DNA from: Humulus lupulus
Taxonomy: Eukaryota > Streptophyta > Magnoliopsida > Rosales > Cannabaceae
NCBI RefSeq assembly: GCF_963169125.1
Contig: NC_084796.1
Span: 213,221,948-213,285,947, forward strand
Reading direction: 5' to 3'
DNA: 64,000 nt
Shown: positions 10,600 to 21,440 of the stretch, piece after piece
Layout of the letters: every line of letters starts with the position of its first letter
Numbering within the stretch: the first letter of the stretch is position 1
Made by a program: the position numbers and the translations under genes
Notes under the pieces: model-generated
Seen by the model: the letters and a program-made list of their open reading frames with translations, nothing else
The model's database searches: none
What the model was told of the DNA's origin: nothing

Positions 10600-12395
10600 A
10601 TTCTAAATTTAATATGGAATGCTATTATACATACACATATATAAGTATTACATATACTTTGATGTAGATCATATGACTAATTCTGGTTGTGGGCATATAA
10701 TAAGTATTTACTGAAATTTTGATTTAATGCTTTTGTGAAATCTAGTCTGACTTGAGAGAAAATAAATGGAAATGTATACATCATGTTGTTTTGTGTTTTT
10801 TTTTTTTATGTATTTAATAAAAAAAATTATTTATTAATCTAATTATTACTTTGTTCTTTTGTGATGGGCAGTCATGGGGTGGTGGTGGTGGTGAATGGAT
10901 TTGGTGGTGATGCAGGTGGTGGTGGACGAATGCAGGTTGGTATTTCTAGTCTGTTTTTTTTCTTTTAATATCTTCGGATTTGAGATAAAATAAGAAAATA
11001 AATAAATATGAGTAATGTTCATTTCTGACATTTGATCTGATTTTTTTATTGAAGAAAGCTATTGATTTTTGTGGTATGCCCTGAAACAATATCTATTGGG
11101 TTGTTTATTGGAGTTGTTATGTTTGGTTTTTCTATTTGTGTTCTTTTTTTTTTGTATCTTTTACGTAAAACATTTTGGGTATTATTTTTATAGAAATAGA
11201 ACGAAGTATATATATATATATATAACTTTACGGTGATGAAACAATATTGTATACATATTTCTTCAAGTCTTATGTAGTATGGATATGAGTTTATTTCTTA
11301 TAATCAGTTTTGAATTTTTCTTGCTCTTGCATTTTTCATGGAGATACAAATTCTAGTTTTTCCATTTCTTCTTGAAAGTGAAATATTGATATGCCAATTT
11401 TTTTTTCTCTCTATTTTTATGTGGTAAGAATTGGTCAATATTTTTTGTTACAGAATACTAGAGAATCATGAATGACATTCATAAGACTCTAGATGTGCTC
11501 AAACCTTGTCTGAGCTTGAATGCACTTCATGTAGAGTTTGGCCAAACTCCAAACTAAGCACACCATAAAGAGTGGACCTCATTGAAATCCTTGTGAAGGT
11601 GATCATACTTTTCCTTTAAATAGTGCAAGTTTAGTTTGAAATGTGAGTTCAGATTTCTTTTCATTAGTTTGCATGGTTATGTTTTATAGTTAATTGTGAT
11701 CCATAATATGCTTTTATACATTCAGAGCGTTAGGAGCTCTTTTCTCACACTTATTCATTTTTTTTTGTAATTCTGTATTTTTTTTTTTTTTTGTATGTCA
11801 ACTCTTGCTAGTAATACCTTCTTTTTCTTTAGCTCTTCTCTAGTTGTAGATTCTAAAGTGATGAATTGTTTTGAGTGTCATTTCTTATGCATTGAAACAT
11901 TAATATATTGACATGAATAGACAAGCTTATAACGTGATACACTAATAATGATGTTATGAAAAGTAGAGGAATAGAAATATAGAATCTATTGTGACAGGAC
12001 CCAAGTGTGAAAGGTAATATATGACTTACTTTTTAAATTTCTATGCTTCTACATACAGAAAACTTATACAAATACCATTGACATATTCATGGAATCTTTC
12101 AATGATGGATTATTTTTATTCAATTGTACTAAGGCATAATATTTATGTTCAGCTGAAACTATTGACCCTTCTTTGTGTTTGTGATAATTCGTTGAGGTGT
12201 TTCTTCTTGTGTTCTTGTTTTAGTTTTTATGTTATGCATAGATAGCTTGATTTGAGACCCATCTGGTTTGCTATTTAGTGTTATTGTGTTGTCTGGAGTC
12301 TGGGTTTTGTGTAGATTGTTGCTATGTTAGTCTTTTGTTATTAGTTACTCCAATACAAGCCATATGATGCCCCGTTTATGTTGTAGATAGGCATA
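10600..12395 (+). other. CACTA interior without recognised gene
   Basis: AT-rich DNA with long T runs, a (GGT)n-like tract at about 10876-10925 followed by a donor-like GCAGGTTGG, and a TA run near 11208-11222. A glycine-rich short reading frame crosses the GGT tract, but nothing identifiable was found. Confidence 0.4.
10876..10925. repeat. (GGT)n-rich simple repeat
   Basis: GGTGGTGGTGGTGGT, interrupted and resumed within 50 bases. Confidence 0.85.
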
Positions 12396-12409
12396 CACTA
12401 CACCAAATA
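12396..12409 (+). repeat. second CACTA-type left terminus inside the element
   Basis: CACTACACCAAATA at 12396 is identical to the outer left terminus for 14 bases. The next about 60 bases are also similar: a T tract, an 'ACACATGAGTATAAGACTAT' block and 'AGAAAAGTATTATAAT'. It is preceded by ATA, which does not match the TTA at 20228, so it is not the left end of a separate element ending at 20227. Confidence 0.8.
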
Positions 12410-13202
12410 TCTTTTTTTTTTTTTACAACACATGAGTATAAGACTATTAGAAAAGTATTATAATAACTAATCTAAAAGTTGGTAGAGTGTAAAAGGCGGG
12501 CCTGAAAAATTATTGAGCACCAAAGTAAAAGGAAAAATGAAACTTTATTCTCTCGCCCAAATAAGTCACCCTCTGATAGCTCTTCTCTCACCTCCTTCAC
12601 ATTCTCTTACAATCTAGGTCTTTTGGAAAGAGTCTTAGAAAGCCCATGTCCTTTTAGCCAGATGAGATGAGTAGAACGATCTCATTTGCTCTAGTCTTCA
12701 TTGTTTGTTCTCATATTAGGCTCATTCTCTTTCATTCTTTTTTACGTTCTCTCTTATAAGGGTAGAGGTATGTTTTCTGTGGTTTTTTTCTTCCTTTTTA
12801 ATCAAATAAAGTCATATGAGTTTGATCTGTTCTGACTGTATATGGGTTTGTTCTATTATGAGTTTCCAAATATATGGATAAAGTTTATGAGATATTCAAA
12901 GTTTATTTTGTATTTTTTTTATTTGATCTTATGTGAGATTCTTATTTATTTATTGTTTTGCATTTTAATTTTTATATATTCTTTTTGGTATTTTTTGTAT
13001 GATATTGCTTATGTGATATATATATATATATATATTTATATATGTATGTTAAAGTTGATTTCAACCAATATTAATTGAAAGCATCAAATTTGGGCATAAT
13101 TAATTGATAGTAAAAATGGCCTATATTGAATTGTTCAATTTCAATCAAACTGTAAGAGTACTAATATAGTGGCTATTAAGCATGTGAATAATTGAATTCA
13201 TA

Positions 13203-13370
13203 GATGGTCTATCAGCTACAATTTCTATTAGTTTGAGAGCTGTTGAAGAGACAGAGGTCTTCCTTGATAAGTAAAAGGATATTCTTGTGAACAAGGTGTC
13301 TCTAGCTGAACTGATCTATGTGAAAAATCAGTGCAAGGAGAGAAAAAGCGAGAGGAAAACAGAGGAATAA
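13203..13370 (+). pseudogene. unidentified exon-like coding relic
   Basis: One frame reads about 55 residues with good amino-acid composition and a heptad-like charged pattern ('SLRAVEETEVFLDK', then 'KDILVNKVSLAELIYVKNQC', then a lysine/arginine/glutamate-rich tail), broken once by TAA at 13272-13274. It could be a third captured gene fragment, from a coiled-coil protein. The family is not recognised and chance cannot be excluded. Confidence 0.35.
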
Positions 13371-13513
13371 ACTTGTTCATTGGTTCAACGAAGGTTGTTT
13401 TTTTTTCTTTTTCATAGAAGTATACTGTGGCATTTTTTTCTTTCATTATATTATATTTGGATCATCATATGAAAATTTTGATCTATTGAGTTGTTGCTTT
13501 TAGACATAAAATC

Positions 13514-13643
13514 ATTGTTTTGCTTGCTGATTTTAGAAATTTGAGTCTTCAATAAAAGCCTAATTTATACTTTCACTAATTGTTTTGCTTGCTGATTTTA
13601 GGAATTTGAGTCTTCAATAAAAGTCTAAGGTATACTTTCACTC
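13514..13643. repeat. tandem duplication, about 65 bp x 2
   Basis: Copy 1 (13514-13578) and copy 2 (13579-13643) share ATTGTTTTGCTTGCTGATTT, then TTTGAGTCTTCAATAAAAG and TATACTTTCACT, with a few substitutions. Confidence 0.85.
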
Positions 13644-14856
13644 AGATTTGCCTAAGGTATAAAAGGCACATACATATTTAGATGGATACTGTAATTTCAC
13701 AAGATCAAGTGACATTTGGTTCTCTGTTCTTTGGTTTTTCATGTATATGAGGATTTCTCTGATTTTTTTTTTTATTTTGGTTTGATAGAACTACATGGTG
13801 CAACATCAGTAGATGCTTAAGGTGAGGCCCAATATTTAACCAATGAGATGTTGAAGAAACCATTTCTGAGATTTTCAACAACTTTCTTTTGATTGGAAAA
13901 TCGGAGGTCAGTATATTGAGCTATGATTATCTTTCAATGATGGTTTATGTAACGACCCCAAATTCGCTAATGAGGCTTAAGAGCCTTGATTAGTGTGCCG
14001 GGAGGGCATTATTGAGTTAAATGTGATTTGAATGACTTTATTGACTTAAAAGCATGATTGTGTGATTAAAATGCTTGTATGATTATATTGGTATTAATGT
14101 GATATATATATATGGTTTTGTGAGAACCACATTATTATGTGGGTAGGTCTGCACTGCATGACTCGAGGCGATCCTAGGGCTAGATAGCGGGAAAAAGTCA
14201 CAATAGGGATTAACAGTTGACTTTGGATAAGTCAGGGGTATTTTAGGTATCGGGTAGTTATTTAGACTATCGGGTTATGAAAATAAATATATGGAGATAT
14301 ATTTGAGGTTAAGAAGTCTAGGCGGGAATATTGGGGAATTTTACCATTTCGCCCTCGGAGACGTTTCGGTACCCCGAGCCTTGGGATTGACTTAAATAAT
14401 TAGTGATAGACTAAGTAAAATATAGAACTCAGTGGAACAAAATTTAGAACCGACCTTCATCCTTCTCTTTCTCTTTCTCTCTCAAAGGAACCACATAAGC
14501 AAGATGAAATTGGTTGGGAAATTCAGAGAAATTGAGCTGAGGCTTTGGGGATTAGCTCAGGGTTAGCTAAAGGATCTAATCAAGAGTTAAGGTAAGCTCT
14601 GAGTTTTACTTTTGGTGGTTAAATTCTGTGTACATGGCTGAGTTCTAAGTGTTTATGGGTTTTGGCATTAAAGGTTGAATTTGAGGCTGGAAACTTGGAA
14701 GTTAGGTCAGAGAACTCTTGGAGAAGTGGTTCTGCAGCTGAGGTAAGCTCTAATCTAAGGTTTGATGGCTGAGTTATAGTTTTTTCATGGCTGGGTTTTA
14801 TGTTTTTAAGTTAGAAAGTTTCAGTAATTGAAATGGGTTTTTGATGGGTTTCTAGC

Positions 14857-16755
14857 TGTAGAGTCCAAGAACTTTACTTAGCTAAGATAGATAGTAGTAT
14901 GATAGTATTTATAGCATTATCTTTGTTACTTTGGATTTTTGGTTCAGACCGGGAGTTATTTGGACACTCATAGTAGTACTTATAGATTTTCTAAGTTTAA
15001 CCTATAGTTTAAGAATATTAAGTATAACCTAAGGTTTGATTAAAGTGACTGATATTAAGGATTATATTATTATATTATAAGGTTTAGACATCAACCAATA
15101 GGATTTTAAGCACATGTTTTGAATGGTAATTAAGGATTAAGATTTTTGAGGATTAAATATAATAAGGAGTAAAGTTTGAATGTTATAGGGTCAGTCAGCA
15201 GCTTTGAGTACGTTGAGGGCTTAGTCAAGGCTGTTTACTCCATTCAAACCTAGCTAAAAATGTGTAATTTCGTGTTTAAATATTCAGCGTATGCCGATAT
15301 ATCGCAGCTATAGGGGGCGATATGTCGCAGCACGTAGATACGGAAAACACGAAACGATGCACGGTCGCCTCGGGCATACTGGCCCAGGCGATATATCGCC
15401 TACAGGGGGCGATATATCGCCTCCTTCAGCATGGATTCAAACTCTTTTGAATTCATTTCCTTTCAGCCATTCAAACTCCTTCAACAGTCCAGCATCTTGT
15501 GAACGAGTCTTCAGCCTCTGCTGAACGATTATTCAAATGATTTTCACCTAAAAAGCCATTATTTTTATTCAAGTAAAATCAAGATATTTTCATTCCCAAA
15601 CTCTATAAATAGGACCTAGTACCCAGCCATTATTCACCATTTGCTCTAAGTTCAGAAGCTGCTAGTGTTAAGTGAGTGTGAGAGTGTAAACACTTGGTTT
15701 GGGGAAAAACTATAAGCTTAAACATCATAAGCTTATCAAACACTTTGGGAAGTGAGTTCTATAGTATTTCGGTGAAGGTTAGATTGATCTTGCAATCTTT
15801 GAGGTAAACCCAAAACTCTAGTTCCTTTCTGTATTTTATGTTATTTCCTTTCTCAAAACCTTCTACTCAGTCCCCTAACCTTATTCTTATTTTGGTTAGG
15901 GAATCCAAGCTCTTAAGCATATAAGTTGGTAAGTATGTTTTTATGGATTAGTCTTTCCATCTCTTTCATTTCATCTCCTTTCTTTAGACTCACTCTTTCT
16001 TATGGTTTTAGGAGTGTTCCAAAAGTCCCAACTCAGTCCATAATCTCGGTAACTTTGGTAAGGAAAATAGGCTAGAATTAATATGTTATGTGCTTATGTT
16101 ATCTATATGTTTTATGTTATTAAAAGTGTTATGATATGTATATGTGTATGTTTGTAGGCTTGGGCATATGACCCATATGACTAACAAGACCCCAAATGGG
16201 TTATGGGCATATGACCTACTTAGCTAGTAGGAACCCATTAACCCCATGGGCATATGCTTGTTTAGCCTATGGGACCCCAAGTAATAATGGCCATTATAAT
16301 AAGTGTATTATGTGTTATGATATGTCTTTACGTTATTATGACATTATGTTTATGTTTATGACTATGTGTTAGATTTTCCTTGCTGGGCATTAGGCTCATT
16401 CCTTTCTGTTTATGTGCAGGAAATAAGCTTTAGAGGCGGAAAGATTCGTGACGCTTAGAGGATGTGTATCGATGGTGAATGGAGTCAAGGGGCCGAGCGT
16501 TATTCGATTCGAGGATGTAGTCTTGTTTATGTTTTTATGGTTTTAGAAGTATTTTCCGCATTTTCTATGTAACCCTTTTTAGTTTTTAAGTTATTTTTGT
16601 TTTAAAGACAATGGGTACCCATATCCTACTTATTTTATGAAAGTAACCTTTGTTTCCATAAGTTTTCAATAAAATTATGGTATTTCTGCAAAAATGTAAG
16701 ATTTATGTATAGATTCGTTAATGGTCCAAGTAGTCTAGATTAGTGGGTCGTTACA
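14857..16755 (+). mobile_element. solo LTR of a second family, nested in the solo LTR 13948-18134
   Basis: It starts TGTAGAGTCC, ends GGTCGTTACA and is flanked by CTAGC at 14852-14856 and 16756-16760. Length 1,899 bp, no coding capacity. TATAAATAG at about 15604 marks the likely core promoter; a four-box GCGATATATCGC cassette lies just upstream at 15293-15423. Partial copies of this family occur at about 47683-49031 (minus strand) and 60624-61988. Confidence 0.92.
15293..15423. repeat. four-box dyad cassette, GCGATATATCGC type
   Basis: Boxes at about 15293-15306, 15317-15330, 15387-15400 and 15408-15422 share GCGATATATCGC (second box GCGATATGTCGC). They are arranged as two close pairs separated by about 56 bases, upstream of the TATA box. 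Confidence 0.88.
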
Positions 16756-16900
16756 CTAGCCTAGGATTTAGCTGGGTTGTGTTGTTGGAATCTTGTGGGA
16801 AGTTTTTGGATAATTGAGTTGTGGTTTTGGGGTGGTTTTGAGTGAGTTTGTATGAGGTTTGAGAGTTAAAAATGGAGGTTTTTCTGGGTTAGAAGGGGTC

Positions 16901-17000
16901 GGGCCGCGACATAGTTCTTGGTGAGCCGCGGCCCTTCGAAGCTGATGGGTGCTGAGGAAAGAGGGTGGGCCGCGGCATGGTCTAAGTAGGGCCGCAACCC
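16901..17000. repeat. four-box dyad cassette, GGGCCGCGAC type
   Basis: GGGCCGCGAC (16901), GCCGCGGCCC (16925), GGGCCGCGGC (16967) and GGGCCGCAACCC (16989): again two pairs, 14 and 12 bases apart, with about 32 bases between pairs. Confidence 0.82.
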
Positions 17001-18134
17001 TTACCTATTTTTTTGCTTTGGGAGGCCTCTGTTTGGGGCCATGATGTGGCATGGATGGCTAATGCCATGGCCCTTAAGGGATTTTGGGATTTTGAGATTC
17101 TAGGCTTGGGAATTTAACCTAGGGTGCCCGGGATTGAATCTTTTACCATGTTTGGTAAAGTTCAATGTTCCGGAGACTAGAACTTTGTCTAGAAGCTCAT
17201 TTATGATTGTTGATGGTATCCTTTATCTTGGTTGTGACTAGGTGCTAAGCTAGGGCTTGGGGATCAGATCGCGGTCAAGGAGCATCGCTCGTAACTAGTT
17301 CACTTGGATGCCAAAGGTAAGAAAACTGCACCTGGTTGAATATCTGTAACAGGACTAAGGGTTCCCTATTGTGTATGCTTGAAAATATGGTATTATGCCA
17401 TGCAAGCTAATTAGTGAACCAACGGCCTAAGGGTGCCAATGGTTAATCGAGCGCACAGGGCACGGCTTGGCCACTGGTAGCCGAGGACAGCTTAATATGC
17501 ACTGAGATCGGTTTAAGCGGGTCAGAGTCAATGGGATAAACAGAGGGTGCGGCCTAAGTTTTCGGCCCTGATTATTATGTGATATGAGTGTTATAAGTGA
17601 TTGATTGCATCCATGATTATGAATATATGCTGAATGATTAGTGTGGATTATTTGGTGAAAGTTCATGCTTAGTGAATTTACTATCTGTTATTATTGTTTG
17701 TGTTACATATCCTGTTTTCTTGCTAGGCCTTGGCTCACGAGTGCTACGTGGTGTAGGTAAAGGCAAGGGCAAGCTTGATCAGCCTTGATTTGGAGAGCTC
17801 GGCAAGTGGAATGTACATGGCCAATTGCTCAACCGCCACGGTTGAGGTTTAGGCAGGGACGTGAGACCCAGAAATTGTCCATTTTTCCTTAGTATGGCTG
17901 ACAGTTGTTTGTATTATTTTGGGAGTCTGTAATCCAACTTTTAAACTCTGTTTCTTTTGGGGTCCCGTGTATATAACTGCTTAATTATATAAAATGAAAC
18001 TTTTGAGATCAAAACTTTTTTAACCCTAGCTCGTACATGTTTAGAGACACGTTTTTAAATTAATGACTTGATTAGCAAGTCTTGCTCCTTTATAAGTACA
18101 CAGTGTAGCGGTCTTGGCTAACCAGGAAGTTACA

Positions 18135-19729
18135 GTTTAAGATTCTCGTGATGTATATAAGGTGAACATATGCATGTTCTCATCTGCATCTATACAAGCC
18201 CATGGAGATGGTTTATGTTTGCTAGTGCTTTTCTTGGAATTTTCTTTGATAATGCAATCACATGAATAAAATTCTGGTATGGTTCTAAACTTGATTCCAA
18301 ATACAGTAGTCCTGTCTTGCATTATCTGAAACTCCAGAACCAAGCTCAAGATAAGGATGAGAAACTTAATTGGTAGATACTCCAAATTTTCATTTTGACT
18401 ACAGATAGTATTACCATGATTTTGAATAAACTGCATATAAAATTGGTATAAGACCTTGTAATATTTGATTGTTGATAGTAGATTGAAAAAGATTGCCCTC
18501 TTATGGTGTTGTTCTTGATTTTTTTGTTTGTTTGTGTTCTCTGATTTGATCTTGTTTTGAGGTTTTGAGGCAAAATGGTCTTACCTTTACTTAGCATGGC
18601 TGCTGAAATTAGCTTTACTTAGCATGGCTTGAAATTTATATATTTGGTCTTTGATTATAAACCCTGTTTATTTTATAAAACAATCTGCACCTTCTTGTTG
18701 ATTAAGATTCTACGTCCTGTATATGGAGGTTTCACTTAGCTCTCTTCCTAGATAAAAGAGCCTAAGTTGTGGAGTATTAGTAACATATTGGATTTATTGC
18801 ATTGTAATTTAATATTTTTATGATCATGATTTTTTGTAGCTTTTGTGTTGTAAAGACTATTGTTTCTCTGTTCTTCATCAATTAAATTGAATCCTTTAGT
18901 GCAGAAATGAGCTATAAATGATTTTATTACTACAAAATTTATCTATTATGTGGTAGCTGATAGATTTGATATGGTTTGCTATGAGTCTGTTATTCTTACT
19001 CTAATTTTTAGCTCATTACAAGTGTTGAATCACAAATATTCAACACTTGCATATATTTTGATAAAGTTTAGTTCATTCATTCTCTATTCTCTCTGATGAT
19101 ATGTGCACACAAACATTTTACACATGACATGCCTTTTTAAACCAGTGAATAATTTTTTGGTTAGAAATAGTAGATTCTTTCTTGATTGGATATTTTTTTT
19201 ACTAGTATAAATGCTTGTTCAACATTAACCGATATGCAATCCAAGATTATGATAGTATTATTGACTATTTTAGATGAATGGTATGATATTTCATGACCTC
19301 ATTAGTTTTTCTTTTATGTTTTACTTACCAGATTCAACAAGTGAAGTGCAAAAGAAAATCTAATTTGGAAGACTTTGGTGTGCTGGCATTTGGAAGATCA
19401 TAAATTCCTACCTTTACTTTTGAATATGGAATTGTTTAAGACTATTTTGTTGACTATTGTGAGAATGTTTTGTTTATGTTAATTAGGCAGTGTTGAATAT
19501 CACAAGACTTTTGGATTATTTTTTAGATAATCTTGAATGTATTTTGACACAATTATTTGGCTATATGTGTTATGAACCATATAATTGGTACTCAAAAATA
19601 TATTTGTACAATGTTAATGGTGTCTTAAGTATATTAAATGAAGCCAATTTGAATTAAAGAAATATAAAATAATTATAATGTACAAGTTTATATATTAATA
19701 ATTCAAGCTTATCCAAATATTAGAATAAT
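18135..19729 (+). other. CACTA right interior without recognised gene
   Basis: AT-rich DNA after the solo LTR. A minus-strand open stretch of about 99 codons (18137-18436) ends at the LTR junction; it matches no family I know and is not called as a gene. The tandem TTTACTTAGCATGGCT (about 18588 and 18612) is a short direct repeat. Confidence 0.4.
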
Positions 19730-20180
19730 ACAAAAAATGTGTTATTGTATCTTTTACAATGATACTGGTTTATAAGCATAAAATTATGTTATGCAAACTA
19801 TTTTCTATAAATGAATATATAATGAGAATTTAAACTTATCTAAATATTAAAATAATATGAAAAATGTGTTATAATATCTATTACAATAACCCTTTTTATA
19901 AGTAAAGAATTTTGTTATGCAAACTTCATTATATAACACAAAAAATGTGTTATACTAAAGTGTAGTATAACACAAATTTATAAGTATTGAAATGTGTTAT
20001 ATAATCGAATATAAATAATATAATTAAACACTTATCTATTTATTAAAATAACACAGAAAGTGTGTTATCGTTGATAGTATAATAACACATCTGTATAACA
20101 ATGATAAAGTGTTATGTAAAGTATCCTGACCTACGATAACATAGTCAGTCTTAACACGTCAAAAAGTGTTATGGTATGTT
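19730..20180. repeat. CACTA right subterminal repeats
   Basis: About seven direct copies of an AAAATGTGTTAT / AAAGTGTTAT motif, near 19738, 19859, 19946, 19991, 20057, 20112 and 20163, with inverted ATAACACA copies between them. Clustered subterminal motifs are the known binding sites for CACTA transposase-associated proteins in En/Spm. Confidence 0.8.
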
Positions 20181-20213
20181 TTGATAACACATTTTTGGTC
20201 TTATTAAAAGCAT

Positions 20214-20227
20214 TTTTTCTTGTAGTG
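20214..20227 (-). repeat. CACTA right terminal inverted repeat
   Basis: TTTTTCTTGTAGTG, followed by TTA. It is the inverse of CACTACAAGAAAAA. Confidence 0.92.
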
Positions 20228-20935
20228 TTAGCAAATGGCCCCATATTTTGTCCAGTCTCGGTGTACTTGCCATAATACTCACTTCCATGATCTGAACGCA
20301 CAAGCTTTATAAATTTTCCTAATTGTTTCTCAACCTCAATCCGAAATACTTTGAATTTATCAAGAGCATCTGACTTTTCTTTAATCAAATAAGTAAAGCC
20401 ATATCGAGAAAAGTCATCAATAAAAGTGATAAAATATTTCTTCCTACAATGAGTAGTAGAATAAGGCCCACTGATATCGGTGTGTATAATATCTAATAAA
20501 TTATGACTGGGAGTGGCACTTTTCTTACGAGTTTTGATTAACTTCTCTCGAGCACAATCAACACAATTGTCCAAATCAAAAGCATCAAGAGGAGGAAGAA
20601 TATCAGCTTTAATCAATCTATCAACTCGTTCTTTGGAAATATGACATAACTGTTTGTGCCACAAGAGTAAAGAATGTTCCTTGATACGAGATCTCTTAGC
20701 CACAATATTCTCAACATTAAAAGAGGAAACCAAAGGTGCCAAAGATAACTTGTAGAGACTAGCAGAATAAAAACAATTTCCAATAACTTTGGAGTCAAAC
20801 ATAATGTCAACTTTAGAATTCGCAAAAAGAAACGAATATCCTTGTTTATCCAAAAGCGGAAGCGAAACTAAATTTCTCTTAAAAGTAGGAACATAACAAG
20901 TATTGTTCAAAACAAACTTAAAATTGGTATGTAAT
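20228..20935 (-). pseudogene. copia pre-integrase and integrase, N-terminal part (right of CACTA)
   Basis: Minus-strand reading gives the GAG-pre-integrase/HHCC region ('LLWHKQLCHISKERVDRLIK', 'NCVDCAREKLIK') and the first two catalytic acids of the integrase core: D in 'IIHTDISGPYSTT' and D in 'LVRSDHGSEYYGKY'. It stops at 'NMGPFA', where the CACTA terminus begins; translation into the transposon adds a few spurious residues. The rest of the domain, with the catalytic E, is at 1897 and below. Confidence 0.93.
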
Positions 20936-21029
20936 TCAAGAATAAATGTGCCAACATAACAAACTTCAACTCCAACATCATTTCCTACTTTAAGTTTTGA
21001 CTCCCTCTGATTTGGTTTCCTGAGATCCC

Positions 21030-21240
21030 TTAGCCCCTATAAGGTAGTAGTAACTTAAACTATGGCACCACTATCCAACCACCAAGAATCAATAGGAACA
21101 TCAACTAGATTAGATTCAAAACAAACACAAGCTAAAGGAGTACCTGATTGTTTTTTCTTCTTTTCTAGCCAAATCTTAAATTTGTGACAATCAGTTCTTC
21201 TATGACCCATTTTAGTACAGAAGAAACAATTAACATTAGG
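21030..21240 (-). pseudogene. copia gag zinc knuckle and start of protease
   Basis: Minus-strand frame has a CX2CX4HX4C knuckle ('CFFCTKMGHRRTDC'), a basic tail, then 'DSWWLDSGA', the protease active-site region, followed soon by a stop. The knuckle binds element RNA and the protease would cut the polyprotein. Frames between here and the gag core (21441) and the integrase (20935) are disrupted. Confidence 0.88.
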
Positions 21241-21440
21241 ATACTTCGATTGAGCATTCTCCTTATTCTGTCCATTGTTATGCTCCTTTATATTATCAGA
21301 GTTCTTAGGAGTGTTGTCCCTCTAATTTTTGAATCTCTCTTTTCCTTTATTTGGCTTGAGTTGAGAAACATAATGAGCTAACTCATTCTTCTCCTTTTTC
21401 GGTTTGTTTTCCTCAACAACACACTTCGAAATTAAGTCAT

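Larger units (their letters stand above)
12410..13947 (+). other. CACTA interior after the second terminus
   Basis: Contains a moderately complex segment at 12500-12760, a (TA)n run near 13017-13040, an unidentified exon-like stretch (13203-13370) and a 65-bp tandem duplication (13514-13643). No transposase recognised. Confidence 0.45.
13948..18134 (+). mobile_element. solo LTR of a Ty3/gypsy element (interrupted), inserted in the CACTA
   Basis: It starts TGTAACGACCCC, ends GAAGTTACA and is flanked by GTTTA at 13943-13947 and 18135-18139. Removing the nested LTR at 14857-16755 leaves about 2.28 kb with no gag-pol, so it is a solo LTR. Its 5' block (about 13965-14010, ending in GTGCCGGGAGGGC) places it in the Tekay/Del-like group with the LTRs at 52796 and 57268. 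A four-box dyad cassette of GGGCCGCGAC type lies at 16901-17000. Confidence 0.92.
1901..20227 (+). mobile_element. CACTA (En/Spm-like) transposon carrying host gene fragments (Pack-CACTA)
   Basis: The element begins CACTACACCAAATA and ends with the inverse of CACTACAAGAAAAA, and is flanked by TTA on both sides. It sits in a copia integrase gene whose reading frame is continuous across the empty site. The right end carries a cluster of subterminal TGTGTTAT-type repeats, typical of the superfamily. Total length is 18,327 bp, of which about 6.7 kb is two later LTR insertions, leaving a core near 11.6 kb. No En/Spm transposase (TNPD/TNP2-type) coding was recognised in any frame, so it was probably mobilised by a partner element. 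It carries exons resembling SMU2/RED and BAT1, both in the plus orientation. Orientation is assigned from the captured genes; left and right ends could be swapped. Confidence 0.92.

Noticed and set aside
15291..15524. A 77-residue open frame across the GATATATC boxes
   Set aside because: It lies inside a solo LTR, has no family resemblance and owes its openness to the repeat content.
18137..18597. Minus-strand open frames of 99 and 83 codons at the CACTA right interior
   Set aside because: No recognisable motif; one runs to the LTR junction. Recorded only as part of an uncharacterised stretch.
12396..20227. A separate 7.8-kb CACTA from 12396 to 20227
   Set aside because: Flanking bases are ATA on the left and TTA on the right, whereas 1901-20227 has TTA on both sides and restores the copia frame.
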